Shown: piece after piece, positions 17,926 through 26,525 of the stretch
How positions within the stretch are numbered: the stretch's first letter is position 1
Layout of the letters: every line of letters begins with the position of its first letter
NCBI RefSeq assembly: GCF_022637455.1
Contig: NZ_CP093341.1
Location: 2,728,001-2,792,000, forward strand
Length of the DNA: 64,000 nt
Source: Lysobacter sp. S4-A87
GTDB lineage: Bacteria > Pseudomonadota > Gammaproteobacteria > Xanthomonadales > Xanthomonadaceae
Direction of reading: 5' to 3'
Made by a program: the position numbers and the translations under genes
Notes under the pieces: model-generated
What the model saw: the letters and a program-made list of their open reading frames with translations, nothing else
Databases searched by the model: none
Told to the model about the DNA's origin: nothing

Positions 17926-20613
17926 ATGCGCAAGCTTCGTCGAACGATTCTGTCCACACTGATGACACCCGCGCTGCTGGCGTCCATGGCCGCAGCGGCA
18001 CAGACCACCACCGCCGCACCCGAAGCGGCGACACCGGCTCCCCAGAGCAGCGCCAGCACCAGCGACGAACCGCGCACGCTCGACCAGGTCACGGTCATCG
18101 GCATTCGCGGCAGCCTGGAAGCGGCCAAGGACATCAAGCGCGACTCGACCCAGATCGTCGACGCGATCGTCGCCGACGACATCGGCAAGCTGCCCGACAC
18201 CAACGTCGCCGAATCGCTGGGCCGCGTCGCCGGCGTGCAGCTCGAACGCGGCATGGGCGAGGGCAGCGACATCCTGGTGCGTGGCCTGCGCGAGAACGTG
18301 ATCCTCTACAACGGCCGCCAGATCGTCGATGCGACCGGACGTGGCGGCAACGGCCTCGACCAGCTCAACACCTCGACCTACGGCCTGCTGACGCTGGTGC
18401 CGTCGGAACTCATCTCGCGCCTGTCGGTGACCAAGCTGGCCGGTTCCGACCAGATCGCCGGTGCGCTGGGCGGCATCATCGACATCGAGACGCGCAAGCC
18501 GCTGGCCGGCGACGCCACGCAGAACGTGGTCACGGCCGAAGCCGGCTACGACGAACTCGGCGGCAACGGCGGCGGCGGATTGTTCACCCTGCTGTCGGGT
18601 CGCAACAGCGACAACACCTTTGGTGGCCTGCTTTCGGCGACCTACAGCAAGTACGACGTGGTCCAGCAGGGCCTGGACACGTTCTCCGGTTACGCCCGCT
18701 TAAACGACACCACGGTGACGCCGGCGCGCACGCGCTTTGGCAGCACCGACATGCGCGCGCAGGACATCAACGACGATCGCGAGAAGTACGGCATCAGCGC
18801 CGTGCTGCAATGGCGCCCGACCGATGGCGTCGAGCTCACGGCCGACACCTTCTACTCCAAGCAGGATGCCGAGCGCGACCGCTACTGGATCGCCTTCAAT
18901 CCGAGCGCGGCGCTGTCGAACGCGGTGTACTCGCCGCACGACATCCTGATCAAGGGCACCTCGGCAGGCCCGGTGCTGGTCAATACCGAGATCGCCGACA
19001 TCGACGCCCAGGTCTGGTCGAGCGCACTGCGCGCGACCTTCCGCGGCGACGGTCACCTGGGCGGCTCGGCGGAAGTGTCGTACGGAACTTCCAACGCCGA
19101 GTACCACCAGAACTACATGCGCCTGCAGCCGGTCGTCGGCCGCACCTCGCTGGTCGACTTCGACCTCACCAATGGCGACTTCGGCAGCTTCAACGTGCGC
19201 GGCGTCGACCTCACCGATCCCAACCAGCTGCGCCTGTCGATCCTGTTCGACAACCGCTACCGCGCCGAGACCGACACCACCGCCGCGCGCACCGACTGGA
19301 CCTGGGACTTCGACGACTCGGCGATCCGCGCGCTCAACTTCGGCGCCCGCTACAGCTCGCTGGACACCACCCAGAATCCCTCGCGCGCCGACATCCGTCC
19401 GGCCGGCGGCATTCCCGCGAACCAGCTTGGCGACTTCCTTGAAGTCCACAGCAACAACGACTTCATGGATGGCGAGTTCGCCGGCCTGCCGCGAAGCTTC
19501 CTGGCAGCCACGCGCAACGCCTTCACCGGTTGCGCCGCATTCACCTCGTTCCCGTCGATCTCGCAGAACCCGCAATGCCTGGACGGTACCAACAACACGC
19601 TGGCCTACGCCGGGACGTTCAACATCGGCGAGGACTTCACCGAGGCCTACGCCAAGCTCGACCTCAACACCGCGGTGGGCAACATGCAGCTGGCCGGCAA
19701 CGTCGGCATCCGCTATGTCGGTCGCGACATGGACTCGACCGGCAACCTGATCAACCCCAACGGCTCGCCGCAGCCGACGGTGTTCAGCCGCAATGACGAC
19801 TACTGGCTGCCCTCGGGTATCGCCAAGCTCGACATCAACGACAGCCTGGTGCTGCGCGGCGGTGCCGCCCGCGTGGTCGCGTTCCCGAACACCGAAGACC
19901 TCAACAACGGCGTCTCGCTCAACAACAACGCCGTGTTCGACAACGGCGTGCAGATCACCCCGGGCACCGGCACCGGCGGCGCGCCGGGCCTGGATCCGTT
20001 CGAGGCAGATCAGTACGACCTGTCGCTGGAGTGGTACTACAGCGACGAGGGCATGCTGTCAGCCGGCCTGTTCTACAAGGACGTGTCGACATTCATCGTC
20101 CAGCGCCAGAGCGCCGAGACCTACGGCGGCGTCAACTTCCTGATCAACCGCAAGGTCAACGGCGACAGCGCCACCATCCAGGGCCTGGAGCTGCTGGCGC
20201 AGGTGCCGATCGGCGGCGGCTTTGGCGTCGTCGCGACCTACACCTACATCGACTCGAAGACGCCGATCACCGACATCAACGGCAATGAGATGGCCTTCCC
20301 GGGCCTGTCGAAGAACAACGCCAACCTGATCGGCTACTACGAGCAGGGACCGTTCAGTGCGCGCCTGGCCTACAACTGGCGCGACGAGTACCTGGTCGCG
20401 CTGTCGGCGGCGGCCACCGGCATCTACAACGACACCTACTCGGACCTGTCGGCCACGGTAAGCTACGACCTCAACGACCGCATTACCTTCCAGCTCGACG
20501 GCATCAACCTGCTCGACAGCCAGCAGAAGACCTTCGACGGGTATGACGAAGGCCTGCGCACCAACGTGGTGTTCGGTCGCGGTTACAAGGCGACGATGAC
20601 CTTCCGCTTCTGA
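17926..20613 (+). CDS. TonB-dependent outer-membrane receptor
   Basis: An 895-residue outer-membrane active transporter. A signal peptide (about 1-25, ending AAAAQ) is followed by a low-complexity Ala/Ser/Pro linker and the TonB box-like LDQVTVIG. The plug domain follows (IVDAIVADDIGKLPDTNVAESLGRV, residues about 77-101, and DILVRGLRENVILYNGR), then a 22-strand-type barrel ending in aromatic GRGYKATMTFRF. VRGL and the plug layout match the long receptors of Xanthomonadaceae that import oligosaccharides. It is divergent from the lyase-dehydratase unit, probably under IclR control. It may bring in the sugar acid or the oligosaccharide from which it is released. Confidence 0.93.
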   Translation: MRKLRRTILSTLMTPALLASMAAAAQTTTAAPEAATPAPQSSASTSDEPRTLDQVTVIGIRGSLEAAKDIKRDSTQIVDAIVADDIGKLPDTNVAESLGRVAGVQLERGMGEGSDILVRGLRENVILYNGRQIVDATGRGGNGLDQLNTSTYGLLTLVPSELISRLSVTKLAGSDQIAGALGGIIDIETRKPLAGDATQNVVTAEAGYDELGGNGGGGLFTLLSGRNSDNTFGGLLSATYSKYDVVQQGLDTFSGYARLNDTTVTPARTRFGSTDMRAQDINDDREKYGISAVLQWRPTDGVELTADTFYSKQDAERDRYWIAFNPSAALSNAVYSPHDILIKGTSAGPVLVNTEIADIDAQVWSSALRATFRGDGHLGGSAEVSYGTSNAEYHQNYMRLQPVVGRTSLVDFDLTNGDFGSFNVRGVDLTDPNQLRLSILFDNRYRAETDTTAARTDWTWDFDDSAIRALNFGARYSSLDTTQNPSRADIRPAGGIPANQLGDFLEVHSNNDFMDGEFAGLPRSFLAATRNAFTGCAAFTSFPSISQNPQCLDGTNNTLAYAGTFNIGEDFTEAYAKLDLNTAVGNMQLAGNVGIRYVGRDMDSTGNLINPNGSPQPTVFSRNDDYWLPSGIAKLDINDSLVLRGGAARVVAFPNTEDLNNGVSLNNNAVFDNGVQITPGTGTGGAPGLDPFEADQYDLSLEWYYSDEGMLSAGLFYKDVSTFIVQRQSAETYGGVNFLINRKVNGDSATIQGLELLAQVPIGGGFGVVATYTYIDSKTPITDINGNEMAFPGLSKNNANLIGYYEQGPFSARLAYNWRDEYLVALSAAATGIYNDTYSDLSATVSYDLNDRITFQLDGINLLDSQQKTFDGYDEGLRTNVVFGRGYKATMTFRF

Positions 20614-20653
20614 GGCACCGTGGTAGCTGCAAATGGCGATCGACCTCGAGCAG

Positions 20654-20689
20654 GCGGAGAATCGGGCGGAGAATCGGGCGGAGAATCGC
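20654..20689. repeat. Three 12-bp tandem repeats at the SDR gene start
   Basis: GCGGAGAATCGG occurs at 20654-20665 and 20666-20677, and with a final C at 20678-20689. The repeat carries GGAGAA, so it stacks possible ribosome-binding sites just before the ATG at 20693. If translation starts at 20633 instead, it encodes repeats of AENR. Confidence 0.85.
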
Positions 20690-20692
20690 GGG

Positions 20693-21433
20693 ATGAGCGA
20701 AGGCAGCATGGCGGGCCGGGTGGCCCTGGTGACCGGGGCCGCCGGCGGGATCGGCGCAGCCGTCACCCGCCGGTTGCAGCAGGACGGCGTGCGCGTCGCG
20801 GCGCTGGACCTGCATCGCGCGCCCGCCGCCGACGCGTCAGCCATCGCCGACCTGCGCTCGGCCACGGCCATCGACGCGGCCGTGGCCGAACTGGAAGCGG
20901 CGCTTGGCCCGGCCGACGTGCTGGTCCACTGCGCCGCAATCTGTCCGCCGGGAACATTGATGGACTCGGCGGACGAACTGTTCGCCGACACCTACGCCGT
21001 CAACGTGATCGCCGCCGCGCGCCTGATGCGCCACTGCGCCGCCCGCATGCGCGAGCGTGGCGGCGGCTCGATCGTGTTGTTGACCTCGATCAACGCCCGC
21101 TTCGCCACGCCGACGCTCGCCGCCTACGCCAGCTCCAAGGCGGCGCTGGAGGAACTCGCGCGTACCGCGGCACTGGAGCTGGCGCCGTGGCAGATCCGCG
21201 TCAACGCCATCGCGCCGGCCTCGATCGATACCGCGATGCTGCAATCCTCCTTTGATCGCGAGCCTGATCCCGCGATGGCGCGCGAACGCAACATCCAGCG
21301 CCATCCGCTCGGCCGCCTGGGCACGCCGCAGGACATTGCCGAGCTGGCCTGGTTCCTCGCCAGCGACCGCAGCGGCTGGATCACCGGCGGCGTGTTCCCG
21401 GTCGACGGCGGTGCCGGCGTCACCAGGCGCTGA
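20693..21433 (+). CDS. Short-chain dehydrogenase/reductase
   Basis: About 246 residues with a classical SDR Rossmann fold: TGAAGGIGAA cofactor loop, an NNAG-like block (HCAAICP), Ser in LLTSINARF, and the catalytic YASSK. DLHRAP after strand 2 suggests an Asp that would favour NAD over NADP. It lies 79 bp after the TonB receptor and before dgoK, so it may oxidise the sugar to a lactone that the SMP-30 domain opens. Starts at 20633, 20693 and 20708 are all possible; 20693 is chosen because the earlier one reads through a tandem repeat. Confidence 0.82.
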   Translation: MSEGSMAGRVALVTGAAGGIGAAVTRRLQQDGVRVAALDLHRAPAADASAIADLRSATAIDAAVAELEAALGPADVLVHCAAICPPGTLMDSADELFADTYAVNVIAAARLMRHCAARMRERGGGSIVLLTSINARFATPTLAAYASSKAALEELARTAALELAPWQIRVNAIAPASIDTAMLQSSFDREPDPAMARERNIQRHPLGRLGTPQDIAELAWFLASDRSGWITGGVFPVDGGAGVTRR

Positions 21434-21465
21434 GTGTCGCCACCCCCACCCACGCCAGGAACCAG

Positions 21466-22401
21466 ATGAATCAAAAGCACATGCAAGGCTGCATCGTCGG
21501 CATCAACTGGGGCAGCTCGAATTTTCGCGCCTATCTGATCGATGCCGACGCCAAAGTCGTCGACGCGATGGAGGCTCCGGCGGGAATCGCTGGCCTCGAC
21601 CGCGACGGCATGATCCGCCACATGGCCAGCGTGGCCGTGCGCTGGCCCGGCGTTACGCACGTCTACGCCTGCGGCATGATCGGCTCGAACATCGGCTGGA
21701 TCGACGCCGGCTACGTCGAATGCCCGGTGGCCCTCGGTGGCCTGGCGCAGGGTCTGCGCGAGACGCGCATCGGCGAGGTCGAGGTGCTTGTCGTGCCCGG
21801 GCTGGCTTGCCGCCGTACCCGCGACAACGCCTCCGACATCATGCGCGGCGAGGAAACCGAGCTGTTCGGCCTGCTCGTTTCACGACGCCTGCCGCAGTCG
21901 GGCATCGTTGCCCTGCCGGGCACGCACACCAAATGGGTGCGCATGGACGGTGGTCGCGTGCGCGAGTTCTCGACCGCGATGTCGGGCGAGATCTTCGACC
22001 GCCTCACCGCTGCCGGCCTGCTCGCATCGATCGTCGACGGGCCGGCGCACGCCAGCCCGGCGTTCTTCGACGGCGTGCGCGCCGGCGTGCGTCGCGATGC
22101 GGGCCTGGGCACGTTGCTGTTCGGTGCACGCGCGGCGGTAATCCGCGGCGACATCAAGCGCAGCGAGGGCGCCTCGTACCTGCGCGGCCTGCTCATCGGT
22201 TCGGAAGTCGCCGATGCGCGCGCGCTGTTCCCCGAGCTTGCCGAGGCCAGCATTCCCCTCGTCGGCTCCGGTACGGTCTGCGCGCTGTATGCGGCCGCGC
22301 TGAGCCATCTCGACATCGACAGCCACGCCGTGGAGTCGCGCGAGGCCATCGCCAGGGGCTTCGCGGAGATGCATGCATTGCGCCTGGGGTCGCCGGCATG
22401 A
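21466..22401 (+). CDS. dgoK: 2-dehydro-3-deoxygalactonokinase
   Basis: A 311-residue kinase of the DgoK family that phosphorylates 2-keto-3-deoxygalactonate at C6 using ATP. INWGSSNFRAYLID is the phosphate-1 loop of the ASKHA fold. GLDRDG, ACGMIGSNIGW, LPGTHTKWV and the late GSGTVCALYAAAL are family blocks. Length is normal. Its TGA overlaps the ATG of the aldolase-lactonase fusion (ATGA at 22398), coupling kinase and aldolase, the order expected in the De Ley-Doudoroff pathway. AGGA sits just before the start. Confidence 0.92.
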   Translation: MNQKHMQGCIVGINWGSSNFRAYLIDADAKVVDAMEAPAGIAGLDRDGMIRHMASVAVRWPGVTHVYACGMIGSNIGWIDAGYVECPVALGGLAQGLRETRIGEVEVLVVPGLACRRTRDNASDIMRGEETELFGLLVSRRLPQSGIVALPGTHTKWVRMDGGRVREFSTAMSGEIFDRLTAAGLLASIVDGPAHASPAFFDGVRAGVRRDAGLGTLLFGARAAVIRGDIKRSEGASYLRGLLIGSEVADARALFPELAEASIPLVGSGTVCALYAAALSHLDIDSHAVESREAIARGFAEMHALRLGSPA

Positions 22402-23888
22402 AACCGGACCTTGCGATGTTCACGGCCCAGTTCGACGAACGGTTGCGGCGCTCGCCGATCATCGCGATCCTGCGCGGGATCTCCACGCAGGAGTCGATTG
22501 CGGTGGCGGCCGCATTGCTGGATGCAGGCATCACGCTGGCCGAAGTCCCGCTGAACTCACCCGATCCGTTCACCACCATCCGCGTACTGCGCGAGCATTT
22601 CGGCGAGCGCATGGCCATTGGTGCCGGCACGGTGCTGACCGTGGCCGATGTCGAGCGACTGGTCGATACCGGTTGCCAGTTCTGTGTTGCCCCCAATACC
22701 GATGCCGACGTGATCCGCGCGAGCCTGGCGAACGGCATGCTGCCGCTGCCGGGCTTCGCCACCGCCAGCGAAGCCTTTGCGGCGATCGCCGCGGGCGCGC
22801 GCCATCTCAAGGCCTTTCCGGCCAATGCCGCCACCCTTGCCGCGATAAGAGCGGTGATGCCTGCGGGTGTGCAGCTGATCGTCGTCGGAGGCGTCACGCC
22901 CGAAGCGGTGCCGTCGCTGGTCGCCGCCGGTGCGGTCGCGTTCGGTACCGGCTCGGACCTGTACAAGCCCGGCCGCAGCGCCGAGGCGGTCGGCGCGCGG
23001 GCGCGCGAATGGGTGGCGGCCGTTGCGCGAACCGCGCCGCCGAGCGTGGAACTGGTCTGCAATCCCCAAGCCACCGTGGGCGAAGGCCCGGTGCTGCACG
23101 GCGGGCAGATCCTTTGGGTGGATCCTGTCGGACGGCGCCTGCTTGCATGCAAGCCGCACGATGGCGACTGGTCGCAGGCATCGATGATCGAGCCAGTATG
23201 GTCGCTGGGCGTGTTGCCCGACGGTACGCTGGTAGGCAACGGCGAAGGCGCATTCCTGCGGATCGATGCCATCACCGGTGCGGTGCTCTCGCGTGGCCCG
23301 GTCATCGATGCCGGTCCCGGTTGCCGGCTCAACGACCTCACCGTCGACAGCCGCGGTGGCCTGTGGGGCAGCAGCATGCACCGCGGCGTGCTGGCCGGCC
23401 GTGGCGGCGTGTTCCATGCGTCATCGCCGGACGCATCAGCAGCCAGGGTGGCCGAAGGCCTCGGCGTGGCCAACGGCATGGCCTTCTCCGCCGACGAGCG
23501 CACGCTGTTCGTGATCGACACGCTTGCGCGGACGCTGCTCGCCTATCCGGCCGACGTGGTCGCCGGAACGCTGGGTGAGCCGGTCATCGTCACCGACTTC
23601 CTCGATCTGCCGGGCAAGCCCGATGGCATGGCGATCGCGGGCGATGGCAGTTTCTGGGTGGCGATGTGGGGCGCTGGCGAGGTCGTGCGGATCGCGCCGA
23701 ATGGCGCCTGCGTACAGCGCGTGCGGGTGCCGGCCCCGCACGTCGGCAGCGTATGCATCGGCGCCGGTGGTGAGCTGTTTGTCACCACGGCGCGGGCGCG
23801 CTTGAGCGAGGCCGCGCTGGCGGCTTCACCCGGGTCGGGCGGGCTGTTCAAGGTCCAGGTCACCGCGTCCCCGCCTGCGCGGGGATGA
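22398..23888 (+). CDS. Fused KDPGal aldolase and SMP-30/gluconolactonase
   Basis: A single 496-residue polypeptide carries two enzymes. Residues 1 to about 212 are a class I 2-dehydro-3-deoxy-6-phosphogalactonate aldolase (DgoA/Eda type): AILRG, E49 in AEVPLNSP, Schiff-base K138 in LKAFPAN, VVGGVTPE phosphate site. Residues about 217-490 form an SMP-30/gluconolactonase beta-propeller with metal ligands E229 (GEGPVL), N359 (VANGMAF) and D409 (GKPDGMA), plus N312 in LNDL. The linker is only a few residues (RTAPPSVE). The aldolase yields pyruvate and glyceraldehyde-3-phosphate; the lactonase would open an aldonolactone. The last codons run into a REP-like hairpin. Confidence 0.9.
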   Translation: MKPDLAMFTAQFDERLRRSPIIAILRGISTQESIAVAAALLDAGITLAEVPLNSPDPFTTIRVLREHFGERMAIGAGTVLTVADVERLVDTGCQFCVAPNTDADVIRASLANGMLPLPGFATASEAFAAIAAGARHLKAFPANAATLAAIRAVMPAGVQLIVVGGVTPEAVPSLVAAGAVAFGTGSDLYKPGRSAEAVGARAREWVAAVARTAPPSVELVCNPQATVGEGPVLHGGQILWVDPVGRRLLACKPHDGDWSQASMIEPVWSLGVLPDGTLVGNGEGAFLRIDAITGAVLSRGPVIDAGPGCRLNDLTVDSRGGLWGSSMHRGVLAGRGGVFHASSPDASAARVAEGLGVANGMAFSADERTLFVIDTLARTLLAYPADVVAGTLGEPVIVTDFLDLPGKPDGMAIAGDGSFWVAMWGAGEVVRIAPNGACVQRVRVPAPHVGSVCIGAGGELFVTTARARLSEAALAASPGSGGLFKVQVTASPPARG

Positions 23889-23890
23889 CG
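23865..23890. repeat. REP-like hairpin overlapping the 3' end of the fusion gene
   Basis: CCCCGC (23869-23874), loop CTGC, GCGGGG (23879-23884), flanked by GT and ATGACGG. The TGA stop of the fusion gene (23886-23888) is part of the element. It lies between convergent genes and may also limit read-through. Confidence 0.65.
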
Positions 23891-23901
23891 GCGACCGCTG
23901 A

Positions 23902-25290
23902 CTACTTCCAGGTCCTGCGCAGGGGATGTGCCTCGGTGTTGAGGACCACCTTGCCAGGATCGAGCGTCTTCGCTGGCGCGAACAGCAGGTAGAAGTACTT
24001 GAACGTCTCGGCCAGCACGAAGCTCTCCATGTCGTCTTCCTTCTCCTTGGTCACCACGCTCTTGAGCGTGGCGAAGCCCGAGTCGGTGCGCGTGTAGCGG
24101 ACGAAGTCCTCGAACATCTCCTGGCCCATCGCCTGGTACTGCTTGTCGCCGGTCAGGCGGTGCAGGTACCACGCCGACTCGATGATCTCCGGGCGCAGCG
24201 GATAGCCGGCATGCGTCACCTCGCCCTTGCGGTAGTCGTACTGTTCCGGCTCGATCCCGTGCACGCGCCACATCGTGAACGACGATGCCTGCAGCCGGCG
24301 TGCGCGGTCGACGTCGCCCGAGTACGCCAGCAGCCCCGGGTAGAACGCGTCGAGCGCGCCGTACAGGCTGCCAAGCCGCTTGCCGGTGTTCATGTCGACG
24401 TGGCCGACCCACAGCGCGCCGTTGACCTCGTCCGGGTAGTAGCGGTTGGCCGCGGCGATGCTGGTCTTCCACATCGCCAGGCAGTCGCGGTCGCCGAACA
24501 GCTTCCAGCACTTCCACAGGTACTCGTAGTACGAGTCGATGCGGGCGCCGACGTGGCTGCGCGTCTGCGTCCACTTGCCGCTCTCGACATCGAAGCGCTC
24601 GCCGACCAGGCCGATCTTCGAACGACGCTCGTAGGTGGCGACCAGGGCGCGCTTGGCCTTGTCGTAGAACACCGGGTTGCCGGTGAGCTTGCTGAGCGTG
24701 CCGTACTCGAGCAGCAGCGTGCCGGCTTCGGCGGGGTTGCTGTCGTTGCCGTGGGCCTTGCCGGTGCGCAGGTTGACGTAGACGTACGGCAGGCCGGTCG
24801 GCGAATCGAACGCCGGCAGCATGCGCGTGCCGAGGTCTTCGGCCAGCTTGAGCAGGCGCTCGTCGCCGCTGAGCTGATAGCCCGACAGCAAACCGCCAAG
24901 CAGCCGGATCACGATCTCGAAATGCTTGACGTCGATGTCGCGGTCGAACGACAGCTGCGTGGCGATCAGCTCGCGCGCGTCGCGGGCTTCGTCGTCCAGG
25001 CCCATCAGGATCATCGTGTCGAGCGCGTCGACCGGCGTCATCAACAATGACTGGCCGTACCAGTCGTGCGGTGCGTTGCTCAGCGGCTTGAGACCGTCAT
25101 GGCCCAAGGCGTGCTCGCGGTAGCCGCGCCAGGCGTGCAGGAACTCGGCCTTGACGCGCTCGGCGCTCTGCGCGGCCTGGGCCTGGGTGAGTACGGGCGG
25201 CGTCGCGGGCTTCTTCAGGGTGGGAGAAGCCTCGACGCCGACCGTGGGGAACAGCAGCAAGGACAGCAGCAGCGGACGAAGGTTGGTCAC
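23902..25290 (-). CDS. GH47 alpha-1,2-mannosidase, secreted
   Basis: A 462-residue member of glycoside hydrolase family 47, inverting alpha-1,2-mannosidases that trim high-mannose glycans. A signal peptide (LRPLLLSLLLFPTVGVEA) suggests periplasmic or surface location. Family blocks of the (alpha/alpha)7 barrel are visible: WRGYREHALGHDGLKPLS, DALDTMILMGL, the Glu-rich ESAWYLHRLTGD, and KYFYLLFA followed by VVLNTEAHPL, which holds the Ca2+-ligand Thr near the C-terminus. GH47 is mainly eukaryotic, with few bacterial members. It is the last gene of the five-gene mannose operon, its ATG overlapping the stop of the isomerase gene. Confidence 0.9.
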   Translation of the reverse strand: MTNLRPLLLSLLLFPTVGVEASPTLKKPATPPVLTQAQAAQSAERVKAEFLHAWRGYREHALGHDGLKPLSNAPHDWYGQSLLMTPVDALDTMILMGLDDEARDARELIATQLSFDRDIDVKHFEIVIRLLGGLLSGYQLSGDERLLKLAEDLGTRMLPAFDSPTGLPYVYVNLRTGKAHGNDSNPAEAGTLLLEYGTLSKLTGNPVFYDKAKRALVATYERRSKIGLVGERFDVESGKWTQTRSHVGARIDSYYEYLWKCWKLFGDRDCLAMWKTSIAAANRYYPDEVNGALWVGHVDMNTGKRLGSLYGALDAFYPGLLAYSGDVDRARRLQASSFTMWRVHGIEPEQYDYRKGEVTHAGYPLRPEIIESAWYLHRLTGDKQYQAMGQEMFEDFVRYTRTDSGFATLKSVVTKEKEDDMESFVLAETFKYFYLLFAPAKTLDPGKVVLNTEAHPLRRTWK

Positions 25291-26525
25291 GCGTCAGTCT
25301 CCGGCGCGTGCGCGCGCAGCAGGTGGAGGACGTCGTAGCACGCGCCCATGGTGTGGTAGTCGGTCTTTCCGGCCGGGCTCTTCTCGTCGCTGTACTTGCG
25401 GTTGTTGCGATCGAGGATGCGGTACCAGGCGCCTTGGTCGTGGTCGATGAAGTAGCGCCATGCGTAGTCCCACAGGCGCTGGTACCAGTCCCAGTAGCGG
25501 TCGTCGCCGGTGGCCTGCGCCAGCCGTGCCGCCGCGGCGAGCGATTCGGCCTGCACCCAGAAGTACTTGTCGTGGTCGCAGACCGGGTGGCCGGCTTCTG
25601 GCGAGAAGCCGTAGAACAAACCGCCGTGGCGCGCGTCCCAGGAGGCGGTGACCGCCGTGTCGAACAGGTGCGCCGCACGCTCGCGCAGCCACGGTGCGGC
25701 CACGCCGCGCTCGCGCAGGTGGGAATCGAGGATCAGCAGCAGCTTGCTCCACTCGGTCTGGTGACCGGGCTGGAACCCCCACGGACGAAAGAGGTGTTTT
25801 GGATCGTCGCGGTGGTAATCCCAGTCGATGTTCCAGTCGCGGTCGTAGTGCTCCCAGACCAGGCCGCCGGCGTGCGCGGCCTGGCGCCGCGTCATGTGGT
25901 CGGCCAGCGCAAGCGCACGCTCGAGGTAGCGCGGCTGGCCGCTGGCCTCGAACGCGGCCAGCATCGCCTCGCACATGTGCATGTTGGCGTTCTGGCCGCG
26001 GTAGCTGGAAAAGTTCCAGTCGGCGTCGGCCTCGTCGCGGTAGAGCCCGTGCGCGGGTTCCCAGAAGCGCGATTCCAGCAGTTCCCAGGTCTCGTCCATC
26101 CACGGCGCGGCCTCGCTGATGCCTGCTTTGAGCGCGGTGGAGTAGGCGAGCAGCACGAAGGCGACGCCGTAGCAGTGGTTGGTGCGGTCCTCGGCGACGC
26201 CGTCGCGGATCGTCCAGGCGTAGCCGCCGCTGCGTGGGTCGCGGTGGACCTCTCGCAGGTAGCGCAGGCCGTGGCGGGCGACGTCCAGATACTCGGCGTT
26301 GCCGAACTCGCGCGCCGCCATCGCGTAGTTGAAGACGAAGCGCGTGCTGCTCACCAGGTGCCGGTGGGCGGCGTCATAGACGCTGCCGTCGTCGCGGAAG
26401 TAGTGGAAGAAGCCACCGGCCGGATCGATCGCGCGCGGATGGTAGAACGTCATCGTCGCGGCGATGTGCGCGCGCAGGAAGTCCTGGCTGCGGAAGTCGG
26501 GCGGGGAAGGGGGAATGCGGCTCAT
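25287..26525 (-). CDS. AGE-family mannose isomerase/epimerase
   Basis: A 412-residue (alpha/alpha)6-barrel protein of the N-acylglucosamine 2-epimerase/mannose isomerase (YihS-like) family. RGQNANMHMCEA, GFQPGHQTEWSKLL and DYHTMGACYD contain the conserved His residues used for proton transfer. Between mannosidases and a fructokinase, conversion of mannose to fructose (mannose isomerase) is the most economical reading; mannose-glucose 2-epimerisation is the alternative. It is cytoplasmic, with no signal peptide. It overlaps neighbours by 4 bp on both sides. Confidence 0.87.
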   Translation of the reverse strand: MSRIPPSPPDFRSQDFLRAHIAATMTFYHPRAIDPAGGFFHYFRDDGSVYDAAHRHLVSSTRFVFNYAMAAREFGNAEYLDVARHGLRYLREVHRDPRSGGYAWTIRDGVAEDRTNHCYGVAFVLLAYSTALKAGISEAAPWMDETWELLESRFWEPAHGLYRDEADADWNFSSYRGQNANMHMCEAMLAAFEASGQPRYLERALALADHMTRRQAAHAGGLVWEHYDRDWNIDWDYHRDDPKHLFRPWGFQPGHQTEWSKLLLILDSHLRERGVAAPWLRERAAHLFDTAVTASWDARHGGLFYGFSPEAGHPVCDHDKYFWVQAESLAAAARLAQATGDDRYWDWYQRLWDYAWRYFIDHDQGAWYRILDRNNRKYSDEKSPAGKTDYHTMGACYDVLHLLRAHAPETDA

